Assembly: GCA_050246735.1 (NCBI GenBank)
Contig: JBFWVM010000022.1
Location: 1-64,000, forward strand
Direction of reading: 5' to 3'
DNA from: Taklimakanibacter sp050246735
Lineage (GTDB): Bacteria > Pseudomonadota > Alphaproteobacteria > Rhizobiales > Aestuariivirgaceae
Length of the DNA stretch: 64,000 nt
Positions 18,228-26,004 of the stretch are shown here, one piece after another; position 1 is the stretch's first letter; each line of letters starts with the position of its first letter. A program made the position numbers and the translations under genes. The notes below the pieces were generated by a model that was given only the letters and a program-made list of their open reading frames with translations, was not told where the DNA came from and ran no database searches.

Positions 18228-20042
18228 CTAGTTGCCGCGCTTCAGGGTCTTTGCCTTCTCGGCATCGACCCACCAGGTATCCAGGATGCCTACGTCATAA
18301 TCGGGTTGGATTTTGGGTTTTTCGAAGATGTTCCAATGGATGATCCAATGGGCGGCCTTGTTCCAGTTGGGCACCCAGATATGCTCGGCGCGGAGCACCC
18401 GGTCGAGGGCGCGCCCGGTGAACATCAGCTCCTCGCGCGATCTGGCGGCGATCATCTCCTCGATCAGGGCGTCGACCACGGGAAGGGCCACGCCCGAAAG
18501 GTTGTAGCTGCCGACGGTTTTGGCAGATCGCGAGCTGAGCTGGACCTGGAGCTCGAGGCCCGGGGTCTGGCCGCCGACCAGCCGGGAGATCTCGGTGTCG
18601 AAATCGAAATCCTTGATCCTTTGCTCGTGCTGCGCCGGATCGATGCTTCGCATCGTGGCGTCGATCCCGAGAAGCCTCAGGTTCTTCACATAGGGAGCGA
18701 GGATACGCTCGCTCGTCGGATCCTCGATCAGGAATTCCATGGTGAGCCTCTCGCCCTTAGCGTTCACCAGCAGCGTACCCTGGCGCTTCCAGCCCGCTTC
18801 GGCGAGGAGCTGCGCCGCCTGCCGCAGCAGCTTGCGGTCCTGGCCGGAGCCGTCCGAGATCGGCGGCACATAGGCCTCCTCGAAGACCTCGGGCCGCAAC
18901 TGGTCGCGGAACGGCTCCAGGATCCTCAATTCCTCTGCTGAAGGCTTGCCCCTGGCCATGAGCGGCGAGTTCTGAAAGAAGCTCGTGGTGCGGTCATAGG
19001 AGCCATAGAAGAGATTGGCATTGGTCCATTCGAAATCGAAGGCGAGATCGAGCGCCTCGCGCACCCTGATATCCTGGAATTTCTCGCGCCTGAGATTGAT
19101 GTAGAGCCCTTGCGCGCCCGACGGCTGCTTGTCCGGCAGCACTTCCTTCACGAGACGGCCGTCCGCGACCGATTTGGTGTTGTAGGCGGTGGCCCAGTCG
19201 CGCGAGGTGAATTCTTCGTGCAGGTCGAGGATGCCGGCCTTGAGCGCCTCGACGGCCGCGGTGCGGTCCCGGAAGTATTCCATGCGGATCTCGTCGAAGT
19301 TCCAGCGCCCCTTGTTGACCGGAAGGTCCGCCGCCCAATAGTCGGGACGCCGGCGATAGGAGACATATTGCCCTTGCTTGAAGCTCCCGACTTTGTACGG
19401 GCCCGAGCCGAGCGGCGGCTCGAGGGTCGTCTTGGTGAAATCGTGGCTTGCGTAATAGGCCTTGGACAGGACGGGCAGGCCGGCAATGATCAGAGGCAGA
19501 TCCCGGGTGTTCTCGCCCTTGAACGTGTAGCGTGCCTCGTAGGGCGACAGCACCTCGCATTTCTCGACATCGCGGATGAGAAGGCGCAGCCTTTCATGAC
19601 CCTTGGTCGAGATGAGACGGAAGGTATCGCAGACATCCTCGGCCGTGAGCTTTGACCCGTCGGAGAAGCGCGCCTCCTCGCGCAGCTGGAAGGTGATGCT
19701 CTTCCCGTCGGGAGCGAGATCGGCGCTCTTGGCGACGAGCCCATAGACGGCGTCCGGTTCGTCGGTGGCGCGCACCATCAGGGTGTCGAACAGCAATTCG
19801 ATGTTCTGTGCGGGATTGCCCCTGAGGATGAAGCCGTTGAAGCTGTCGAACGTGTCGATCGCCAGCACGCCGCGCGTGGCGATCCGCCCGCCCTTCGGGG
19901 CATCGGGATTGACATAGTCGAAATGCTTGAAGTCGGGTGGATATTTGAGATCGCCGAAGGCCGAGAGCCCGTGGCGCGGCGCCGCCCCGGCGGATGATGC
20001 GAGAAGGACGAGCGCCAGGCCGGCGGACAGCAGATATCTCAT
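18228..20042 (-). CDS. yejA: Periplasmic oligopeptide-binding protein, family 5 (YejA-like, copy 1)
   Basis: 604-residue solute-binding protein with a Sec signal peptide (MRYLLSAGLALVLLASSAGA). Family 5 features include FKHFDYVNPDAPKGGRIATR near the mature start and LEPPLGSGPYKVGSF. It feeds peptides to YejB/E/F, encoded directly downstream. Its start overlaps the stop of a second yejA-like gene by ATGA, so both are made from the same message. Confidence 0.93.
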   Translation of the reverse strand: MRYLLSAGLALVLLASSAGAAPRHGLSAFGDLKYPPDFKHFDYVNPDAPKGGRIATRGVLAIDTFDSFNGFILRGNPAQNIELLFDTLMVRATDEPDAVYGLVAKSADLAPDGKSITFQLREEARFSDGSKLTAEDVCDTFRLISTKGHERLRLLIRDVEKCEVLSPYEARYTFKGENTRDLPLIIAGLPVLSKAYYASHDFTKTTLEPPLGSGPYKVGSFKQGQYVSYRRRPDYWAADLPVNKGRWNFDEIRMEYFRDRTAAVEALKAGILDLHEEFTSRDWATAYNTKSVADGRLVKEVLPDKQPSGAQGLYINLRREKFQDIRVREALDLAFDFEWTNANLFYGSYDRTTSFFQNSPLMARGKPSAEELRILEPFRDQLRPEVFEEAYVPPISDGSGQDRKLLRQAAQLLAEAGWKRQGTLLVNAKGERLTMEFLIEDPTSERILAPYVKNLRLLGIDATMRSIDPAQHEQRIKDFDFDTEISRLVGGQTPGLELQVQLSSRSAKTVGSYNLSGVALPVVDALIEEMIAARSREELMFTGRALDRVLRAEHIWVPNWNKAAHWIIHWNIFEKPKIQPDYDVGILDTWWVDAEKAKTLKRGN

Positions 20043-21916
20043 TTATTGGCCGCCGTCTTCTTGGCCTTCTCCTCGTCCCACCACCACAGATTGGGAAATC
20101 CCACGCTGTAATCCGGGTTCTTCTCCGGATAGCCGAAGCGGTTCCAGTGCGGATACCAGTCCACCGGGCGGTAGAAGTCCGGCAGCATGTAGTAGTTCCA
20201 CAGGAGAACGCGGTCGAGGGCGCGCGTCGCGGCGATGAGCTCCTCGCGGCTGGTCGCGAAGATGATGAGGTCGATGATCTTGTCGACGACCGGGTTCTTG
20301 ATGCCGATCAGGTTGCGGCTGCCCTTGCGGTCGGCGGCGGCCGAGCCCCAGTATTCGCGCTGCTCGTTGCCGGGGGACATGCTCTGGGCGAACACGCCGG
20401 TGATGACCTCGAAATCGAAGTCGCGCACCCGGTTCTCGAACTGCGCCGTGTCGACGGTGCGGATGCTCACCCGGATGCCGATGCGCTCGAGGCTCGGCTT
20501 GTAGGCTAGCGCCACGTCTTCGAAGGCCGGATCGTCGAGCAGGAACTCCATGCTCATCGGCTCGCCGGTCTTCTCGTTGGTGAGGACGCGGTTCTGGATC
20601 GACCATCCCGCCTCCTTGAGCAGCGTCACCGCCTTGCGCAGGTTTTCGCGCACGTTCTGCGGCGTGCCGTTGACCGGGTTCCTGTATTCGGTCGTGAACA
20701 CCTGCGGGGGGACCTGGTCCTTGAACTGGTTCAGGATCTCGAGCTCGCGGCCCTGCGGCAGGCCCTTGGCGGCCAGCTCGGAATTCTCGAAATAGCTCTG
20801 CGTGCGCTTGTTGTAGTCGCCGAAGGACAGTATGCGCATCCGGCCTTCCCAGTCATAGGCCAGGTTGAAGGCGTATCTGACCCGCGGGTCGGCGAATTTC
20901 GGGCGCCGGAGGTTGAAGATGAAGCCCTGCATCTGCTCGGCGTTCTTCGTCCGGAATTCCGCCTTGATCACATTGCCTTTCTTCACCGCGGGAAAGTTGT
21001 ACTGGGTGTCCCATTCCTTGGTGCCGGGACCGGGCCGCACGTCGAGCTGGTCGGCCTTGAAGGCCTCGAAGATGATGTTGCGGTCGCGGAAATAGATGAT
21101 CTCGATCTCGTCGAAATTATACTGGCCGATATTGACCGGCAGGTCCCGGCCCCAATAGTCCTTCACCCGCTCGAGGGTGATCGACTGTCCGGCGCGGAAG
21201 CTCTTGACCTTGTACTGGCCCGATCCGAGCGGCGGCTCGAGCGTCGTCGCGGCGATATCGCGTTTCTTGCCGGAGGCATCGCTGCCTTCCCAATAGTGCT
21301 TGGGCACCACCATGACCTGGCCCATGATGCCGGGCAGCTCGCGGTTGCCCTTGCTGTCGAAGAAGAAGGTGACCTCGCCGTCGCCCGTCTGCTCGACCTT
21401 CTCGACGTTCTTGTAGTAGAACTGGTATTGCGGATTGTTCTCTTTCAGGAAATTGAAGCCGTAGAGGACGTCTTCGGCGGTGACGGGCTTGCCGTCATGC
21501 CAGCGCGCTTCCCGGCGCAGGCGGAAAGTGACCGAGGAGATGTCCTCCGGATGGGAGATGCTCTCCGCGACCAGGCCATATTCGGAGCCGACCTCGTCGG
21601 CGCTCTGCGAGGTGAGCGTTTCCAGCACATAGGCGAGACCCGCCGCCATCTCGCCCTTGATGATGAAGGGGTTGAGGCTGTCGAAGGATCCGACGGCGCC
21701 CAGGCGCAGGCGCCCGCCCTTCGGCGCGTTCGGATTGACATAGTCGAAGTGCTTGAAGCCGGCCGGATATTTGAGCTTTCCGTAGATGTTGGTGCCGTGC
21801 CGGAACTGCCGTTCCTGCGCCCCTGCCGGCTCGATGGAGAGCACCTTCATGCCGCTGAGCGACCCCAGCCCAAGGAGAGAAGCTGTCTTGACGAGGCTGC
21901 GCCGGGTGAGGATCAT
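20039..21916 (-). CDS. yejA: Periplasmic oligopeptide-binding protein, family 5 (YejA-like, copy 2)
   Basis: 625-residue paralogue of the following gene, sharing the FKHFDYVNPNAPKGGRLRLG and LEPPLGSGQYKVKSFRAG segments. The signal differs: TRRSLVKTASLLGLGSL looks like a Tat signal, whereas copy 1 has a Sec signal. The frame opens at 21979, but ATG 21916 places the signal at the N-terminus. It is the first gene of the yej operon. Two binding proteins for one permease pair may broaden peptide range. Confidence 0.91.
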   Translation of the reverse strand: MILTRRSLVKTASLLGLGSLSGMKVLSIEPAGAQERQFRHGTNIYGKLKYPAGFKHFDYVNPNAPKGGRLRLGAVGSFDSLNPFIIKGEMAAGLAYVLETLTSQSADEVGSEYGLVAESISHPEDISSVTFRLRREARWHDGKPVTAEDVLYGFNFLKENNPQYQFYYKNVEKVEQTGDGEVTFFFDSKGNRELPGIMGQVMVVPKHYWEGSDASGKKRDIAATTLEPPLGSGQYKVKSFRAGQSITLERVKDYWGRDLPVNIGQYNFDEIEIIYFRDRNIIFEAFKADQLDVRPGPGTKEWDTQYNFPAVKKGNVIKAEFRTKNAEQMQGFIFNLRRPKFADPRVRYAFNLAYDWEGRMRILSFGDYNKRTQSYFENSELAAKGLPQGRELEILNQFKDQVPPQVFTTEYRNPVNGTPQNVRENLRKAVTLLKEAGWSIQNRVLTNEKTGEPMSMEFLLDDPAFEDVALAYKPSLERIGIRVSIRTVDTAQFENRVRDFDFEVITGVFAQSMSPGNEQREYWGSAAADRKGSRNLIGIKNPVVDKIIDLIIFATSREELIAATRALDRVLLWNYYMLPDFYRPVDWYPHWNRFGYPEKNPDYSVGFPNLWWWDEEKAKKTAANK

Positions 21917-22054
21917 CGCTTGAGGCACTCCGCGTTGGCCGGGTTTACCCGAAGATACGCATTCCGGCCCGGAATGCAAAACCTGGGCTCGCCCGTCGGT
22001 CGGTTAAATCTTTGTGAGATTTGCGATATCTCGATGGCGGAGGAAAGCGCGTCG

Positions 22055-22081
22055 AAAAGGCCGGCGCAAGCGCCGGCCTTT
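22055..22081 (-). terminator. Rho-independent terminator of the cytochrome c gene
   Basis: On the minus strand AAAGGCCGGCGC pairs with GCGCCGGCC followed by TTTT. It lies 27 bp after the cytochrome c stop and separates that gene from the yej operon. On the plus strand the stem also ends in CCTTTCT, so weak bidirectional action is possible. Confidence 0.8.
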
Positions 22082-22107
22082 CTCAATAACATAGCGCTTT
22101 CAGCCAA

Positions 22108-22653
22108 TTAGGGCGCCGGAAACGGCTTCGGGCTGTCCGACAGGGTACGCAGGAAGGCGAGCAGGTCGGCGCGCGCCTGATCGCGCTTGATGCCGCCGAA
22201 GGTCATCTTGGTCTTGGGCGCGAAGCTTCTCGGATTGGTGATGAACTTGTCGAGATTCTCGAAGGTCCACTTGTCGCCGGCGTGCTCCTTCATCGAATCG
22301 GAATAGGCGAAGCCCTCATGCGAGGCGATCGGACGCTCGACCACGTCCCAGAGATCGGGGCCGGTCTTGTTCGGCCCGCCCTTGTCGAAGACGTGGCAGG
22401 CGAGGCAGGCCTTGGCCTGCGCCTGGCCCTTGGCGGGGTCGGCCTTTGCGAGGCGAGCGCCGAGGGACTCCGTGGGCACCGTTTCGCCGCCGCCCGTCTG
22501 ACCGCCGCCGGTCTCGGCTACCTCTATGGCAAAGCCCGGTTTTTCGGGGGTTGCGGAGTGATAGATGATATTTTTGACCTCGCCCAGACCGAACACCAGA
22601 AGCGCCGTCCCGAGAAACGCACCGGCGAACTTATTGAATACGAAACTGTCCAT
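22108..22653 (-). CDS. cycM: Membrane-anchored cytochrome c (CycM type)
   Basis: 181-residue class I cytochrome c. An uncleaved N-terminal helix (FAGAFLGTALLVFGLGEV) anchors it, a G/T/E-rich linker follows, and the haem site is KACLACHVF near residue 82. The axial methionine lies in PKTKMTFGG. CycM-type proteins pass electrons from the bc1 complex to cytochrome aa3 oxidase in rhizobia. A terminator follows directly. It is divergent from kdsB. Confidence 0.92.
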   Translation of the reverse strand: MDSFVFNKFAGAFLGTALLVFGLGEVKNIIYHSATPEKPGFAIEVAETGGGQTGGGETVPTESLGARLAKADPAKGQAQAKACLACHVFDKGGPNKTGPDLWDVVERPIASHEGFAYSDSMKEHAGDKWTFENLDKFITNPRSFAPKTKMTFGGIKRDQARADLLAFLRTLSDSPKPFPAP

Positions 22654-22778
22654 ATTTGGTAGGCCGGATGACCGGTTCCCTTATTTCCTCTGCGTGGCGC
22701 GGAAACTAATTGTTTCTCGAATGGCCCGCAATACGATAAAGCTCGCTTGAGCAATTTGCCGCGCCCTCGCTTAACCCC

Positions 22779-23531
22779 ATGATCGAGCACCAGAATACCA
22801 TCGTCGTTATCCCCGCCCGGATGGCCTCGACGCGGCTTCCGGGCAAGCCCCTGGCCGACATCCACGGGCTGCCGATGATCGTTCATGTCTGGAAGCGCGC
22901 GGTCGAGGCCAATGTCGGGCAGGTCCTGGTCGCCTGCGCCGAGATGGAGGTGGCGCGGGTGATCAGGGCGCATGGCGGCGATGCCATCGTGACCGAGCCC
23001 GGCCTGGCCTCGGGCTCGGACCGGGTCTGGGCGGCGCTTTCCTTGCGCGACCGCGACGGCCGCTTCCGTTTCATCGTCAATCTGCAGGGCGACCTGCCGA
23101 CGGTCCAGCCTCTCGACGTTCAGCGCTGCCTCGGCGGCCTCGTCAATGAGAGCGTCGACATCTCGACCATCGCGGCGCCCATCACCGACGACGCCGATAT
23201 CGCCAATCCGAACATCGTCAAGGCCATCGCCCCCTTGAGCGACGAGCGCGAGGTCGCCTTCGCGCGCGATTTCCAGCGCCGGCCGGCGCCCGATCTCGGC
23301 CCGCGCTTCTGGCATCACATCGGCATCTATGCTTTCCGCCGCGAGGCGCTCGAGCGTTTCGTGAAGCTGCCGGTCAGCGCGCGCGAGACTGAGCGCCGGC
23401 TCGAGCAGATGCGCGCCCTCGACAACGGCATGACGATCGCGGTGGTGCGCGTTGACTCCGTGCCTCTGGGTGTCGATACTCCGGCCGATCTCGAGGCGGC
23501 GCGCCGGATGATGAAGGCGAGCCGCCTTTGA
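22779..23531 (+). CDS. kdsB: 3-deoxy-manno-octulosonate cytidylyltransferase (CMP-Kdo synthetase)
   Basis: 250-residue cytoplasmic enzyme activating Kdo with CTP for lipopolysaccharide core synthesis. The N-terminal nucleotide-binding motif is VVIPARMASTRLPGKPLADI, and LASGSDRVW and NLQGDLP are family motifs. Length matches KdsB. The prephenate dehydratase gene follows after 19 bp, the usual order in Rhizobiales, so they are likely co-transcribed. Confidence 0.95.
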   Translation: MIEHQNTIVVIPARMASTRLPGKPLADIHGLPMIVHVWKRAVEANVGQVLVACAEMEVARVIRAHGGDAIVTEPGLASGSDRVWAALSLRDRDGRFRFIVNLQGDLPTVQPLDVQRCLGGLVNESVDISTIAAPITDDADIANPNIVKAIAPLSDEREVAFARDFQRRPAPDLGPRFWHHIGIYAFRREALERFVKLPVSARETERRLEQMRALDNGMTIAVVRVDSVPLGVDTPADLEAARRMMKASRL

Positions 23532-23550
23532 TTTGAGGGACAATCCCGCT

Positions 23551-24420
23551 ATGACAGCGAAAATCGCCTATCAGGGCGAGCCCGGCGCCAATTCGCACAT
23601 TGCCTGCCGCGAAGCCTATCCCGGTCACGAGCCCGTCGCCATGGGCACGTTCGAGGACGCCTTCGCCGCGGTCAGCGAGCGCGAGGTCGATCTCGCCATG
23701 ATCCCCATCGACAATTCGGTGGCCGGCCGCGTCGCCGACATCCATCACCTCCTGCCGGCATCCAGCCTCTATATCGTCGGCGAGCATTTCCTGCGCGTCC
23801 ATCACCAGTTGCTGATGGTGCCGGGCGCCTCGCCGCAGGATCTGCGGACGGTGCACAGCCATGTCCATGCGCTCGGCCAGTGCCGCAAGGTGATCCGCGA
23901 GCTGAAGCTCAAGCCCGTCGTCGCCGCCGACACGGCCGGCGCCGCGCGCGAGCTCGCCGAGGCCAGGGACAGGACGCGCGCCGCGATCGCCACCAGGCTT
24001 GCCGGAGAGATCTACGGCCTCGACGTGCTGAAGGAGAATGTCGAGGACGAGGAGCACAATACCACGCGCTTCATCGTGCTCTCGGCCGAGCCCCGCGATG
24101 CCGAGCCCGAGGAGGCGCCGGTCGTCACCAGCTTCGTCTTCCGGGTGCGCAACGTGCCGGCGGCGCTCTACAAGGCGATGGGCGGCTTCGCCACCAACGG
24201 CGTCAACATGACGAAGCTCGAATCCTACCAGCTCGAAGGGCAATTCGCCGCGACCCAGTTCTATGCCGATGTCGAGGGCCATCCTTCCGAGCGCAATGTG
24301 CGCCTGGCGCTGGAGGAGCTGGAATTCTTCACCTCGCACCTGCGCGTGCTCGGCGTCTACAAGGCGAGCCCCTATCGCGCCGAGCTCGCCCGGCGCATGG
24401 CGGGGCCTTCGGCTAAGTAA
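23551..24420 (+). CDS. pheA: Prephenate dehydratase
   Basis: 289-residue enzyme converting prephenate to phenylpyruvate in phenylalanine synthesis. The PDT domain (about residues 1-180) has YQGEPGANSHIACREAYPG and VHSHVHALGQC. A C-terminal ACT domain from about residue 190 has the phenylalanine-sensing pattern VPAALYKAMG and LESYQLEGQF. No chorismate mutase domain is fused, the usual alphaproteobacterial form. TGAGGGA precedes ATG 23551; the upstream in-frame start is not needed. Confidence 0.95.
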   Translation: MTAKIAYQGEPGANSHIACREAYPGHEPVAMGTFEDAFAAVSEREVDLAMIPIDNSVAGRVADIHHLLPASSLYIVGEHFLRVHHQLLMVPGASPQDLRTVHSHVHALGQCRKVIRELKLKPVVAADTAGAARELAEARDRTRAAIATRLAGEIYGLDVLKENVEDEEHNTTRFIVLSAEPRDAEPEEAPVVTSFVFRVRNVPAALYKAMGGFATNGVNMTKLESYQLEGQFAATQFYADVEGHPSERNVRLALEELEFFTSHLRVLGVYKASPYRAELARRMAGPSAK

Positions 24421-25294
24421 CCGCGGTCTCAAGGATCTTGTGGGCGATCGCCATGGGCGGCGGCACGCTCAAGGCCTCCGGGTGGCGCTCTGCGAGCATC
24501 AGCCTGATCTCGGCGCGGCTGAACCAGCGCGCGTCCTCGAGCTCGGTCTTGTCGACGACGATGTCCCGGTTGAGCGCCTCGCCGATGAGCCCGATCATCA
24601 GGCTCGACGGGAACGGCCAGGGCTGGCTCGCCACATAGGTGACGACGCCGACGCGGATGCCGGATTCCTCCCACACTTCCCGGCGCGCCGCCTCTTCGAT
24701 CGTCTCGCCGGGCTCGATGAAGCCGGCGAGCGCCGAATAGCGGCCGGTGGCCCAGCTGGCCTCGCGGCCGAGCAGGAAGGTGTCTGCGTGGCGCACCACG
24801 ATGATGGCGACCGGATCGGTGCGCGGGAAATGGTCGGCGGCGCAACGCGGGCAGTGCCGGCGATAGCCGCCGTCCCGCATCTCCGTCTCTTGTCCGCAAT
24901 TGGCGCAGAAGCGATGGCGCTGGTGCCAGTGGAGCAGGGAGCGGGCCTGGGCGAGCGTCGCCAGCTCGCCGGCCGGGAGCGGGCCTTCGACGGCGAGGCT
25001 CCTGAGGTCGCGCGCATCCGCCAGGGGCTGCGGCTCCTCGCCGGCGAAGAGGGCGCGGCCCTCACCGTCGAGACCGAGGAAGATGGCGTCCTCGCCGACC
25101 GGCTGCTCGTAATGCAGCCGGCCGTCGACGATGCGCGCCTTGTCGCCATTGAGCCGCAGGAGCCGCGCCGAGGCCTCGGCGCGCCGCGCCGCGATCCAGC
25201 CGGAGTCGCCACGAAAAGCGGCGGCCCGATCGAGTGAGCCGCCGCAGAAACCCAAAGAAGGGGGAAGGACTATCGCACCTGCGTCATTCGGCAT
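24413..25294 (-). CDS. nudC: NADH pyrophosphatase (NudC), zinc-binding Nudix hydrolase
   Basis: 293-residue Nudix hydrolase that cuts NADH and, in homologues, NAD-capped RNA. A four-cysteine zinc ribbon (CANCG ... CPRC) lies near residue 131, followed by the Nudix box GFIEPGETIEEAARREVWEE and the SQPWPFPSSLM motif typical of NudC. It overlaps the pheA 3' end by eight bases in opposite orientation. ATG 25294 overlaps the end of the upstream MerR gene by 11 bp; an in-frame start at 25330 is an alternative. Confidence 0.92.
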   Translation of the reverse strand: MPNDAGAIVLPPSLGFCGGSLDRAAAFRGDSGWIAARRAEASARLLRLNGDKARIVDGRLHYEQPVGEDAIFLGLDGEGRALFAGEEPQPLADARDLRSLAVEGPLPAGELATLAQARSLLHWHQRHRFCANCGQETEMRDGGYRRHCPRCAADHFPRTDPVAIIVVRHADTFLLGREASWATGRYSALAGFIEPGETIEEAARREVWEESGIRVGVVTYVASQPWPFPSSLMIGLIGEALNRDIVVDKTELEDARWFSRAEIRLMLAERHPEALSVPPPMAIAHKILETAVT

Positions 25295-25733
25295 TGGCGG
25301 CCCGCCTGGGCGCGCTTTCTGCCGCTTCACGCTCTTTCAGCATGCCGTCGACGACGGTGATCGTCTTCTCGAGATCGCTGATCGCGTCCTCGAGCTCGAG
25401 CCGCTGCTTGCGCAGGGCTTCGAGGCGCTCGCGGAATTTGGTCGACGATACCCTGAGCTGGGTAAGCTGCCCGTCCCTGAGATTGTAGAGGTCGAGCATT
25501 TCCTTGATCTCTTCGAGCGAGAAGCCGACCTTCTTGCCGCGCAGAATGAGCTGCAGGCGTGCCCGGTCGCGATAGCTGAACAAGCGGGTCCAGCCGCGCC
25601 GGTCAGGGTGGAGCAAGCCCTTCTGTTCGTAAAAGCGTAACGTCCGGGGCGTTACATCGAATTCACGGCAAAGTTCCGTAATGGAATAGGTTCGATCCCG
25701 ATTCGACCGGTCAGCAACCGTCGATTGAGCCAT
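25284..25733 (-). CDS. MerR-family transcriptional regulator
   Basis: 149-residue regulator. The N-terminal MerR helix-turn-helix (YSITELCREFDVTPRTLRFYE, about residues 16-36) and wing (YRDRARLQLILRGKKVGFSLEEI) are clear. A long coiled-coil dimerisation helix follows. No cysteine metal-binding loop is present, so it is not a metal sensor; the sequence resembles the LiuR-like group linked to acyl-CoA metabolism, but no such genes are nearby. A 19-bp palindrome lies 50 bp upstream. Confidence 0.88.
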   Translation of the reverse strand: MAQSTVADRSNRDRTYSITELCREFDVTPRTLRFYEQKGLLHPDRRGWTRLFSYRDRARLQLILRGKKVGFSLEEIKEMLDLYNLRDGQLTQLRVSSTKFRERLEALRKQRLELEDAISDLEKTITVVDGMLKEREAAESAPRRAANAE

Positions 25734-25782
25734 ATTTGCTCTCCGTTCGTTCTTTACATGCCCTCAAGGGCGATTGCCGTCG

Positions 25783-25801
25783 CGTCCTACTATATAGGAC
25801 G
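25783..25801. promoter_or_regulatory. 19-bp palindrome, candidate MerR operator
   Basis: CGTCCTACTATATAGGACG has perfect 7-bp arms around a 5-nt centre. MerR-family operators are dyads of about 19-20 bp lying in the promoter spacer of a target. This one sits 50 bp before the MerR start and shares the intergenic region with the divergent PodJ-like gene, so it may control either or both. Confidence 0.6.
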
Positions 25802-25910
25802 ACCGCGGCGATTCATAACCCCAAGCCGGCTTAAATTATGGACAGATGACAGAGCTGCCATTGGGGTACCGCATGGCTAGGACTCAAAAACGGCGAAGCC
25901 GTGGCGGCCC

Positions 25911-25925
25911 TTAACGGAATTTTTA
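25911..25925. promoter_or_regulatory. CtrA-like box upstream of the PodJ-like gene
   Basis: TTAACGGAATTTTTA matches the CtrA consensus TTAA-N7-TTAA at seven of eight positions. TTAACC at 935-940 lies just downstream. CtrA controls polarity and cell-cycle genes in alphaproteobacteria, so a site about 80 bp before a PodJ-like gene is plausible. Short motifs also occur by chance. Confidence 0.35.
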
Positions 25926-26004
25926 CCCAAAACGTTAACCTTTAGAGCGAATTGGGGGGCGCCATCCGCCGTGAGAGTCGCGAGGGGCCTGGAAGGTAGT
26001 GGGG

